From: CBDFHV01 sp965247705
GTDB lineage: Bacteria > Pseudomonadota > Alphaproteobacteria > Rhodospirillales > CAMCUA01
Direction: 5' to 3'
DNA length: 64,000 nucleotides
NCBI GenBank assembly: GCA_965247705.1
Contig: CBDFHV010000009.1
Location: 28,227-92,226, forward strand
This document shows positions 51,463 to 59,036 of this stretch, piece after piece. Below the pieces are notes generated by a model that worked only from the letters and a program-made list of their open reading frames with translations, made no database searches and had not been told where the DNA came from. A program made the position numbers and the translations under genes. Position 1 is the first letter of the stretch, and each line of letters opens with the position of its first letter.

Positions 51463-52002
51463 TCATATTTCTTGGGCTTCCAAAAATACGGCCTTCGATA
51501 ATTTTTCAAAAAACTCCTGATATTGTTTGGGCTCATTCATAGGTTCTTGTTTCGAAATCTGGCCGTTTGTGTTCCACACAATTCGCTGAAAGGTTACGCG
51601 TACCGTAATCGAACTCTGGCTCTCGCCATGCGGGCTCGTAATCACCGATGCTCTGAGCTTTTGTTTGCTATCGATTGGCAAATCAACGCCGAACAGGATC
51701 GCGAACATGAAAGAGCCTATGACCTGAACCGCCTCTGAGGCGTGACGATCCTTAGACGCCACGATGACCCCAAGGGCGGGCTCGCTTTCGTCAAGATTGA
51801 AACCGAGATCTTGCAAGAGTGCCGAACACGCCGACAGGATGGAATCTTCATCGCTGGTTTCGAACCGTCGCGTCTGCTTCTGCCGGTTTTGCAGGCTTAC
51901 TTCGGTGAGCTGCAGGGCCTCCCATGGGATGGCCTGCTGGCAGCCGGAAACCGAGAGGCCGACGAGGAGAACAATGAACGGGACGATGATTCTTTGACGC
52001 AT
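51463..52002 (-). CDS. lipoprotein of unknown family
   Basis: 179 residues. The signal ends LSVSGCQQ, lipidated at Cys21. The body (RRFETSDEDSILSACSALLQDLGFNLDESEPALGVIVASKDRHA; YQEFFEKLSKAVFLEAQEI) is paralogous to the disrupted gene next to it. I do not recognise a named function. Its stop overlaps the start of the disrupted gene (ATGA), so the two form an operon, with a truncated third gene upstream. Such small lipoproteins often act together at the outer membrane. Confidence 0.75.
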   Translation of the reverse strand: MRQRIIVPFIVLLVGLSVSGCQQAIPWEALQLTEVSLQNRQKQTRRFETSDEDSILSACSALLQDLGFNLDESEPALGVIVASKDRHASEAVQVIGSFMFAILFGVDLPIDSKQKLRASVITSPHGESQSSITVRVTFQRIVWNTNGQISKQEPMNEPKQYQEFFEKLSKAVFLEAQEI

Positions 52003-52020
52003 GACGATCGCCTCGTAACC

Positions 52021-52170
52021 TCAGAAGCGGGAAGTGTGGTAGGCGAAATCCCGTGCCTTTCCCTGCGAGTCATATTTGATCACCACGGTCAGTGTTCGCT
52101 GCGTCTTCGAGGAGGCGCCGACTCCCGAGGAATAGCTCGGTCCCGCGGCGCCCCCGACGAGGCCTCCTTG
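52021..52170 (-). pseudogene. 3' remnant of a third lipoprotein gene
   Basis: The last 40 or so codons (SYSSGVGASSKTQRTLTVVIKYDSQGKARDFAYHTSRF) look like the C-terminal strand pair of a small SmpA/BamE-type lipoprotein. Upstream of about 52170 the frame runs into the repeat sequence of the junction with the phage module and no signal peptide is present. It was probably cut when the phage region arrived or by a later deletion. Confidence 0.55.
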
Positions 52171-52175
52171 TAAGC

Positions 52176-52219
52176 GGACAAAAGTCTTTGCGCATCGGGA
52201 CAAAAGTCTTTGCGAATGG
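52176..52219. repeat. 22-bp tandem repeat at the chromosome-phage junction
   Basis: Two copies of GGACAAAAGTCTTTGCGCAT-type sequence, period 22 bases; the first 17 bases are identical. It lies just where the truncated lipoprotein gene ends and the phage module begins. Confidence 0.7.
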
Positions 52220-52220
52220 C

Positions 52221-52244
52221 CCGGAAAATCGTCCCGATTTCCGG
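52221..52244. repeat. hairpin after the phage tail-fibre gene
   Basis: CCGGAAAATCG and CGATTTCCGG pair with one bulged A and a 3-base loop, 56 bases after the tail-fibre stop. No T-run follows on the minus strand. The 52204-52299 interval shows no gene. Confidence 0.45.
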
Positions 52245-52299
52245 CGTGATTTGCCTGGAAAATCGAGCGGGATTCGCGTCCGATCCCGTGGCGGCTTAG

Positions 52300-52959
52300 T
52301 CAGTTGCTATCATCCGCCAAATAGTGGTTTGTCAGGATAACGGTGGCGACGCTGCCCTGGAGCCTGACGCCAAGGGAGCAGCTTAAGAAACGGCCTTTTG
52401 GGCCATTTGCCCCCTCGATTATCTCCCGTGTTTCGCTGCGGATACCGGTAATGCCGCCGGCCGGGATGGTCAGGCTCGCCATCGCGGCGTCGAGGGCAGC
52501 CTTGTCGGCGGCCGGCGTCATGGCGCGGGTCCGGTCTAAGCCGGCGATGGCTTCCGTATCGGTGGCGAGCTCGAGGAGGCCGGCGCGCTCGGCGGTTGCG
52601 GTGCGCAGCGTGAGCTGACGGGCCTGGAGGATGCCGGTCCCGGAGGCGTTCTCGGCCTCGGCATCGGTGGCGAGGCGCGCGGCGCCGGCATCGGTGGCCG
52701 TGGCGCCGGGGAGATGGGTGCGGGGTAGCTTGGATGCAGCATCGAGGGGTGCCGTGCCATCGGCGGCACCTCGGCCGATGCGGGCGCCGGGCACCTGGGC
52801 GTGGGCGTCGAGCTCGCACAGGCCGTTCGCCGCGGCCCTCGCATCGAGGACCGCCTTGAGATAGTCGATTACCTTCTTGAGCACGGGCCGGGCGTGCGCC
52901 GGGCTGTCGGCACCGGCATCGAAGTGGTCGGTGGTGAGATCGTCGGTGGGCCAGGCCAT
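52300..52959 (-). CDS. phage tail fibre-like protein
   Basis: 219 residues. The middle consists of short Ala/Thr/Asp repeats (TDAGAARLATDAEAENASG; TATERAGLLELATDTEAIAGLD-type) common in tail fibre shafts; the N-terminus (MAWPTDDLTTDHFDAGADSP) probably attaches to the tail tip. GAGGAGGAAG precedes the ATG at 52959. It is the last gene of the tail module. Confidence 0.7.
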   Translation of the reverse strand: MAWPTDDLTTDHFDAGADSPAHARPVLKKVIDYLKAVLDARAAANGLCELDAHAQVPGARIGRGAADGTAPLDAASKLPRTHLPGATATDAGAARLATDAEAENASGTGILQARQLTLRTATAERAGLLELATDTEAIAGLDRTRAMTPAADKAALDAAMASLTIPAGGITGIRSETREIIEGANGPKGRFLSCSLGVRLQGSVATVILTNHYLADDSN

Positions 52960-52987
52960 GGCTTCCTCCTCATGATTCCAATGGGCG

Positions 52988-55900
52988 TCATGCGATGCCG
53001 TGCAGAACGGCGTCGACGGTGGCGTCGGCCGGTTCGCCGCTGCCGTCGAAGATCTTGATGCGGGTGGGATCGTTCTTGTTGTCGAGGACCCAGGACCAGC
53101 CGGGTCCGACCGCTTGCAGGGTGAGATCGATATCGGTGACGCGGGCAAGCGTGGTCGGGATCTCGCGGCCCCCTGCCTTGGAGCCGACCCAGGTAGCGGT
53201 GTCGATGTCGAGGAACTTCTGCTCGGCGGCGGTGCCGAGCAGGCTGTAACAGAGGTGATCGAGGCGGAGCATGGTGGCGCCGTCGCCGGCGAGCCGCCAG
53301 CGGAGCTGGAGGTGGCGCGCGGTCAAGAGTGCGGCCGCGGCGTGATCCTCCCAGGCTGCGGCATCGAGCGCGTCGGCCGCCGCGGCGGTGCGGTACTGCA
53401 ACGTCGCCTCTCCCGCCGTCTCGGCCTCCCAGGCGACCGAGAACGGCACCTTGGCGCCGAGGTCGATGGCCTCGGCCGTATAGGTCATGGTGGTGGCGCC
53501 TTGCGTGCCGTCGCCGAGCGCCCATGATGTCCAGGCGTCCCAGGCGGTGAGATCGTCCCATGTGTAGGCGCCCGCGCCCTCCAGCGCGTCCTCGCCGTCG
53601 TTGGAGCGCAGGGCGTTCTGTATCGTGCCCGGCCAGCCTTTGGCGCTTGGGCATTCCCACAGGAAGGCGGCCCCGAGACGGGGATCGGGCAGCTCGGCGA
53701 CGATGGTGGCGGCCGCGGCCGAGAGCAGACCCGAGCTGTCCTCGGCCCGGATGGCGAAGCGCCGGCGCCCGGCGCCCGGATCGACGGTCTCGTAGGGAGA
53801 AGAGGCGAGCAATCCGTCATGGAGCGGCGTCATGGCGTCCCAGGCTGGACTATCGCCGCCGACAACCGCTTCGGCATAACGGATGCGCACGCCAGCGAGA
53901 TCGGGATCGGCGGGCGGGGTCCAGCGGAACCGCCTCGTGCCGTCGCCGAGGGCGTCGACCAGGAAGTTCGCCACGTTGCCGGGCGGCGCCAGCTTGCCCT
54001 GGATGACATGACCGACGGTGAACGGCGCACCCGAGGCCGCGGCTCCGGTGCCGGGAATTGCGGTAACGGTGAGCGTTCCGGCCGGCGGGACTTGCCAGAC
54101 CGCCTCGGTGGCGCCGTCCACGAGCTTGGCCACGGTGCGGACGCGGCCGCCGTTGAGGGCGGCGCGGACGATACCGCCGCGCCAGTCGCCGGCGACGGTG
54201 AGGTTGGCGGCGATCTCCACGGCGTAGCCGGCGCCGACGCGGATCAGGGTCTCGGAGATCGCGATGTGCAGCACCCTGGCGCTGCGCCGCGTGGCGGATG
54301 GAAGGGGAACCGCGAGATCGGCGGTGGCGGCGGCGTAATAGGCGTCGACCTCGTCGATCGCATCGAGGCGGACGCGGGCGTTGGCGGCGGGCTCCATGGC
54401 GACGATGCGCACACGGGCGGGCGGTGCCGCGCCGGGGTAATGGCGCCACAGGGTATCGAGCGGGCTGGCGCCCGCGGCATCGGGGGCCGCGGGCAAGGGC
54501 GTCTCCGGCACGACGGTGGCGGTCTCGCCGGCCGTGCCGGCGCCGTCCGGATGGTTTACCACCGTGCTATGCAGGGTTCCGTCGGGCAGGCGCAACAGCA
54601 GGTAGTCCTCGGCGCCCGAGAGAGTGACGGGGCGGTTGAGGGTGAGGCGATCGGCGGTGCCGCCGGTGAGCCGCCCGGCCGCGCCGCCGTCGATCAGGGC
54701 GTGGGTCAGGTGGACCACGTCACCGCGGGCAATGGCCATACCCTCGGCGCCCATCTCCCACTTCAGTCGGCGCCGGTGATGGACCTGGCGTGCGGCCTGG
54801 AGGTTGCACTCGGCGGCGGCTTGGGCGCGGGCGGTGACGCCGGCCAGCGTCAGGGTCGCGGTATGGCCGCCCGGCGCGGCGCCGGGAACCGTGCGGCGCA
54901 CGGTATTCCACTGCCAGTCGAGGTCGGGGTCGATGTAGCGGCAGGCGATCTCGTCCGCGGTCTTGCCGCTCGCGTAATCGATCTCGAACGAGCCGGCGAC
55001 GATGTTGGCGGGCGTGATCAGCGCGGTCGCGGGCCTGTCCGCCTGGTCCCACACCACGCCCAGCCTGCCGCTCTGCCAACTCGGGCTGGCGCGGCCGCAC
55101 TGGGCGATCAGGGTGAGCACCTCGGCATGGGTGGTGGTACGGTCGATGACATGGTCGCAGGCGAGCCCCTGGGCATCGCACCAGGCGCCCCAGGCCTGGA
55201 TCGCCGCATCGTCGATGCGGGCCGCGGGCAGCCCGGCGCCGGCGGCGAGCTTGCCGCCGATATGAAGCCCGCGCGCATACCAGCGATAGAGCCATGCCGG
55301 ATTGCTCGAGGCTTGCGGCGTGCTCCACCGGGTTCCGCCCCAGACCGGGATTTTCTGCTTGACCGTGGCCGACAGCCGGTCGAGCCGGCCGGAGAGCTGA
55401 CCCGAGGCGCGGATCTTGAGCGCGAGCCGCGTCTGGCCGGTATAGTCGCCCGGGTCGGGCTGGTAGGACCGGAGCGCCGTCCAGGCGATATCGTCATGGA
55501 TACGCTCGGAGGTCGATGGCGCCGCGGTGCGGCGCACGCGCACGGTCCAGGTGCCGGGCGCTGTAAGATCGTAGGAAAGGGTCTTGCGGCAGGGCGTGGT
55601 GTCGGCATTGGCGAGCGTGACGGCGTGGCCGGTCTTCAGGCTCTCGTTGCCCTGCGGCCAATACTCGATCTCGACGGTGACGGTGTGGCGGCCGATGCCG
55701 CCCCGGTCGCCGACCCGGAACAGCGAGCCGGCGAGGTCGATGCCGATGCGCCCGGTCTCGGCGGCGGTGGTGCGCTCGATCCATTCGGTGTCGTCGAGCG
55801 CGGCGCCGGCTTCGCTGTCGACGTTGCCGGCGGCGAGCGTGACCCGGCCCTGAGCATCCCCATACTGGGTCTCGACGTCGGCGAAGTCGCTAAGCGGTGT

Positions 55901-56665
55901 GTCGCCGATCCTGAGCGTGTCGACGGCAAGATCGCCGAGGCCGAAGTGGAAGATCTGGTAGAGATACTGGTCGTCGCCGGCGAACTCGGTGTACTCGGCC
56001 GCGCCCAGATCGGGGAACACTCGGTGGGTGCCGAGCACCAGGAGCAGCGGTGCGTAGGGCCGCGCCCGGTTGGCGCCGCCGGTAAGCGAATAGACCGGCT
56101 CGGCCGCGCTGCCGGCCGCCGCGGGCGCGGCCGCCTGGGGCAGGCGCGGCGGCACCAGGGCGTTGACGATGAGATTGCCGGCGAGACTGATGAGCGCGCC
56201 GCCGATCGCCTGTTGCAGCACGCCCGCGCCGATGCCAAACGCCGCCCCCGCCGATTTTGAGATGCCGAGGGCCGCACCCAACGGTCCACCGAAGGCAAAG
56301 GACGCCACCACGACGGCGAGGGAGAGCACGGTGCGCAGCGGGTCCTTGTCACCGCCACCGCCGGCGACGAAGGCGCGGAGCGTGACGATGGCGCCGTCCT
56401 CGAGGACGGTGTCGTTCCATGCCGTCCATGGCACCGGGCGGCCATCGACCGCCGCGGCGACGCCGGCTCCGGTGCCGGGCCATTCGGCGGCGATAAGGCA
56501 CGCGAGTGTGGTGCCCGGTGCGACCGCCCGGACACGCGTCTCGCGGGCTTCCGCGGTCAGCGGATGGGGCCACAGGTCGGCGGTGATGTGCCCTTGCAAC
56601 GGCGTATCAAGGGCGGTGCAAGCCGCTTGCACCGGCCGTGCAAGGGCGTTTCCGCTCAGCGCCAC
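52988..56665 (-). CDS. TipJ/gpJ-like host-specificity tail tip protein
   Basis: About 1225 residues. A short beta-grasp-like N-terminus and hydrophobic stretch (TVLSLAVVVASFAFGGPLGAALG, about 120-200) are followed by the tail-tip core, which includes DEIACRYIDPDLDWQWNTV and fibronectin-III-like domains in the last third (GNVANFLVDALGDGTRRFRWTPPADPDLAGVRIRYAEA). It is the baseplate hub and likely host-contact protein. It starts at a GTG (56665) that overlaps the peptidase gene end by 10 bases. Confidence 0.85.
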   Translation of the reverse strand: MALSGNALARPVQAACTALDTPLQGHITADLWPHPLTAEARETRVRAVAPGTTLACLIAAEWPGTGAGVAAAVDGRPVPWTAWNDTVLEDGAIVTLRAFVAGGGGDKDPLRTVLSLAVVVASFAFGGPLGAALGISKSAGAAFGIGAGVLQQAIGGALISLAGNLIVNALVPPRLPQAAAPAAAGSAAEPVYSLTGGANRARPYAPLLLVLGTHRVFPDLGAAEYTEFAGDDQYLYQIFHFGLGDLAVDTLRIGDTPLSDFADVETQYGDAQGRVTLAAGNVDSEAGAALDDTEWIERTTAAETGRIGIDLAGSLFRVGDRGGIGRHTVTVEIEYWPQGNESLKTGHAVTLANADTTPCRKTLSYDLTAPGTWTVRVRRTAAPSTSERIHDDIAWTALRSYQPDPGDYTGQTRLALKIRASGQLSGRLDRLSATVKQKIPVWGGTRWSTPQASSNPAWLYRWYARGLHIGGKLAAGAGLPAARIDDAAIQAWGAWCDAQGLACDHVIDRTTTHAEVLTLIAQCGRASPSWQSGRLGVVWDQADRPATALITPANIVAGSFEIDYASGKTADEIACRYIDPDLDWQWNTVRRTVPGAAPGGHTATLTLAGVTARAQAAAECNLQAARQVHHRRRLKWEMGAEGMAIARGDVVHLTHALIDGGAAGRLTGGTADRLTLNRPVTLSGAEDYLLLRLPDGTLHSTVVNHPDGAGTAGETATVVPETPLPAAPDAAGASPLDTLWRHYPGAAPPARVRIVAMEPAANARVRLDAIDEVDAYYAAATADLAVPLPSATRRSARVLHIAISETLIRVGAGYAVEIAANLTVAGDWRGGIVRAALNGGRVRTVAKLVDGATEAVWQVPPAGTLTVTAIPGTGAAASGAPFTVGHVIQGKLAPPGNVANFLVDALGDGTRRFRWTPPADPDLAGVRIRYAEAVVGGDSPAWDAMTPLHDGLLASSPYETVDPGAGRRRFAIRAEDSSGLLSAAAATIVAELPDPRLGAAFLWECPSAKGWPGTIQNALRSNDGEDALEGAGAYTWDDLTAWDAWTSWALGDGTQGATTMTYTAEAIDLGAKVPFSVAWEAETAGEATLQYRTAAAADALDAAAWEDHAAAALLTARHLQLRWRLAGDGATMLRLDHLCYSLLGTAAEQKFLDIDTATWVGSKAGGREIPTTLARVTDIDLTLQAVGPGWSWVLDNKNDPTRIKIFDGSGEPADATVDAVLHGIA

Positions 56666-57093
56666 CGGTAGACCCCCACCGTCTCGAGGCCGTGGCGGTC
56701 GAGGCCGCTCAGCGGATGCAGGCAGGTGCCGATGCCTTTGAGGCAGTGCAGCACGTGGGGCGCGCCGGCGGCCTCGCACCAGAGGCCGATATGGTGGCCC
56801 GTGGCAAGGGTACGCCCCGTCATGCGCATCAGCACGCCGTCGCCCTCGCGCGGCGCCTCTCCCGGCCCGAGCGGCCGGGCGAAGTCGCCCCTGAGTGCCG
56901 TGATCTGCGCGTCCCGGGCGCGCACGCCCACGGCATGGTCGGGGAAGCGGATCGCGCGCCCGAAGCGCTCGCGCATGACCAGCACCACCAGATCGGCACA
57001 GTCGAAGCGGCCCTCGATGTAAGCGCGTCCGACATAGGCCTCCGTCCAGTGACGATCGGTTGAATGCGCTATCGCTTCGCTGCTCGAGCGCAT
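56656..57093 (-). CDS. NlpC/P60 family tail peptidase
   Basis: 145 residues. Cys in GRFDCADLVVLV and His in GHHIGLW are the Cys-His pair of NlpC/P60 hydrolases (gpK type), which cut peptidoglycan stem peptides during DNA entry. The ATG at 57093 overlaps the upstream stop by one base. Position between the distal tail protein and the gpJ-like gene is the usual one. Confidence 0.87.
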   Translation of the reverse strand: MRSSSEAIAHSTDRHWTEAYVGRAYIEGRFDCADLVVLVMRERFGRAIRFPDHAVGVRARDAQITALRGDFARPLGPGEAPREGDGVLMRMTGRTLATGHHIGLWCEAAGAPHVLHCLKGIGTCLHPLSGLDRHGLETVGVYRWR

Positions 57094-58262
57094 CAGAACA
57101 GCCCCGGCGAGGTCTGCGGGTCGTGGCGCCGCGTGACGGCGGCGCGGCCCAAGAGCGGATCGAAGCCGAGCCGGGCGGTGACGCGCTCCTGGTCGAGGCG
57201 CACATGGGCGATATCCATGGTCATCTCCCATTCGGGCGTATCGGCATCGCCCGCCACCACCTGCATCACGCGCACGGTGGCGCCGACGCCGCCCTGCGCG
57301 GCCTCGATCCATTGCGTGAGCTCTCGGCCGACATTGTCGATGACGAGATCGGCCCGGGGCGCCTGGCCCTCGATGTCGTCGGCGAAGCGCGCGCCGAAGC
57401 GCAGGCCCACATAGGTGTGTCCCTCGATCACGTGGTCGGCGGCGTCGTTGACGACGCGCACCGGTTCGGAGATCGCCGGGTGGCGGATCTCGAGCGCGGT
57501 CAGCACCACCGCCTCGGGGGCGCTCGCACGAAGCGCGTGGGCGTAGGCGTTGGGGTCACGCACCCGCAGCCCCGCCCGCCCGGTCGCGCGGCCGCCGGCC
57601 CTCAGCGTGGCGCCGAGGCGAAGGCGTTGGCGGAGCTCGGCGCTGCCCGTGAGGCGCCCAGCCTTCCACGTGCCGCGCAAGCGGAGGCGCTGACGGAGGC
57701 CGGCATTGCCGCTAAGCCGGCCGTGTCCGGTCAGGGTGGCGGCGAGATGCAGCGGTGGCGGCCGGGTGGTGAACTCGGTGAAGTCGATCCGTGAATCAGC
57801 GCCGCCCCACACGAGGGCCGCATGCACCGGCTCGGTGCCGCGGCCGGCGTCAGCTTTCCAGTCGGTGACGAAGGACAGCACCTCGGCGGCGTTGATGGGG
57901 AGGAAGTGATAGGGATCGGTGGTATCCCCGATCGCGATGGTCAGGCGCCGGTCCCGGAACTGGACGCAGAGGCGGATATCGCGCTCGGCCGCGGCCGTGA
58001 GCTCGTCGACCTCGGAGGATTCGCGATCCAGCGTATTGGAGAGATTGATGAGGACCCGCCCCGCGTCGTCGCGCAGGCGGATGTTCCTGGGCCAGGTCGG
58101 CCCTTCGCCGTCGATGATCTCGGTTGCGATCGGGGGATCGCCCGCCGCCGGCCGGATCGTCAGGTCGCCGGCGAACAGGGTCCCCGGCGCCGAGCGGCGC
58201 CAATAGACCTGGCTCGCGTCACCCAGCGTCAGCGTCGCATCGAAGATCGATCGACCGGGCAT
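57093..58262 (-). CDS. distal tail protein with DUF1833-like C-terminus
   Basis: 389 residues. The C-terminal 150 (ALEIRHPAISEPVRVVNDAADHVIEGHTYVGLRFG; RADLVIDNVGRELTQWIEAAQGG) matches the DUF1833-type phage protein. The first half is different and holds three short repeats rich in Gly/Arg/Leu (LTGHGRLSGNAGLRQRLRL and related, about 175-240). The full length exceeds the usual 150-200 residues. It is probably part of the baseplate between tube and hub. Confidence 0.72.
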   Translation of the reverse strand: MPGRSIFDATLTLGDASQVYWRRSAPGTLFAGDLTIRPAAGDPPIATEIIDGEGPTWPRNIRLRDDAGRVLINLSNTLDRESSEVDELTAAAERDIRLCVQFRDRRLTIAIGDTTDPYHFLPINAAEVLSFVTDWKADAGRGTEPVHAALVWGGADSRIDFTEFTTRPPPLHLAATLTGHGRLSGNAGLRQRLRLRGTWKAGRLTGSAELRQRLRLGATLRAGGRATGRAGLRVRDPNAYAHALRASAPEAVVLTALEIRHPAISEPVRVVNDAADHVIEGHTYVGLRFGARFADDIEGQAPRADLVIDNVGRELTQWIEAAQGGVGATVRVMQVVAGDADTPEWEMTMDIAHVRLDQERVTARLGFDPLLGRAAVTRRHDPQTSPGLF

Positions 58263-58271
58263 GGCGGCGCC

Positions 58272-58652
58272 CTAGACGTCGGTCTCGACATTGACGGCAA
58301 GCGCCCCGGCAGGGAAGGACACCTCGACATGGGGGGCCGGGGCGGAGACGTCGCTATCGAGCGCGAGCGCGGCGAGCAGGTTGCCCGCTGCGGCCTGGTC
58401 CCACAGCCCGACATGGGTCGGATCGCTCCAGTCAACGGTGCGTTCGGGGAACGCGATATCGTCGACGTTCGAGGCCTCGCCGGTGGCCGTGTCCACCTGC
58501 CAGCCGGTAGCATCGACCGGAACCCTTGCGTAGCCGCTTTCGGTGAGCTCGTTGGCGGCGTCGGGGTCGCCCGTGTGCAGGGCCACGTAAACCGTGGCCG
58601 AGAACAGCCCGCCCTGAAAACACAACTTCTCGCCTTCGGTCTTCAATCCCAT
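58272..58652 (-). CDS. phage tail protein, small beta-rich
   Basis: 126 residues. VYVALHTGDPDAANELTESGYARVPV is a phrase frequent in phage tail or tail-fibre-associated proteins (Gp80-like). It is probably a structural accessory of the tail tip. It lies four bases after the next upstream gene. Confidence 0.65.
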   Translation of the reverse strand: MGLKTEGEKLCFQGGLFSATVYVALHTGDPDAANELTESGYARVPVDATGWQVDTATGEASNVDDIAFPERTVDWSDPTHVGLWDQAAAGNLLAALALDSDVSAPAPHVEVSFPAGALAVNVETDV

Positions 58653-58655
58653 GAT

Positions 58656-59036
58656 CTATGCTCCGGTCTCGATGGTGCGGTCCATGTAGCCCTCGAGCTC
58701 GCAGGTGAGCTCCCAGCGCCGGCGGCCGCCGCGCACCCGGGCGCGGTACTGGATGGCGCCGGCACCGCCGCGCACGCGGACCTCGCGCGCCACCCCGTCC
58801 TCGGGGTCGGCCCAGGCGAACCAGCGGTGGGCATGTTTGGCGGCCCATTGGCGGAACCGCCCGTAATCCTCGTCACCGGCCAGATGCGCCGTGATGCGCC
58901 GCGCCGTGAGCGCCGCGGTATAGCGCTTCTCCTGGCGCACCAGGCCGTCGTCGAAGGGTGTGCGGGCGATGTCGGCATCCTGCCGCGTGCCGTAGCCGTC
59001 GGCCTCGATCGCGGCATGGTCGGGCCAGGCGGCCAT
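58656..59036 (-). CDS. phage tail protein of unknown family
   Basis: 126 residues (FRQWAAKHAHRWFAWADPEDG; RRRWELTCELEGYMD). The pattern suits a small tail-tip structural protein that follows the tape measure, but I cannot name the family. It is coupled to the tape-measure stop, sharing base 59036. Confidence 0.6.
   Translation of the reverse strand: MAAWPDHAAIEADGYGTRQDADIARTPFDDGLVRQEKRYTAALTARRITAHLAGDEDYGRFRQWAAKHAHRWFAWADPEDGVAREVRVRGGAGAIQYRARVRGGRRRWELTCELEGYMDRTIETGA

Larger units (their letters stand above)
49616..51466 (-). pseudogene. lipoprotein gene disrupted by an IS element and an amber codon
   Basis: The start (ATG 51464-51466) encodes a lipoprotein signal with Cys at residue 19. 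The sequence runs to an in-frame TAG at 51242-51244, then continues as recognisable protein (GSVSGTKLD, LRMTVTVRPRGETQSLVRAN) until the IS insertion. Beyond the IS the same frame resumes at 49732 (LVRANAQFNVTPVDDPEPYQQFFVALEKAMFLEAQQVD) and stops at 49616. Removing the IS and one 16-bp repeat restores a 140-codon frame with a single amber at codon 75. It is a paralogue of the adjacent upstream gene, sharing the QDLGF and FLEAQ segments. Function unknown. Confidence 0.85.

Noticed and set aside
52021..52203. Intact 60-residue gene
   Set aside because: The first dozen residues come from junction repeat sequence and a TTG start without signal peptide; only the C-terminal part resembles protein.
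52176..52219. CRISPR-like repeat
   Set aside because: Only two copies, directly adjacent with 5-base gaps and no spacers; no cas genes.
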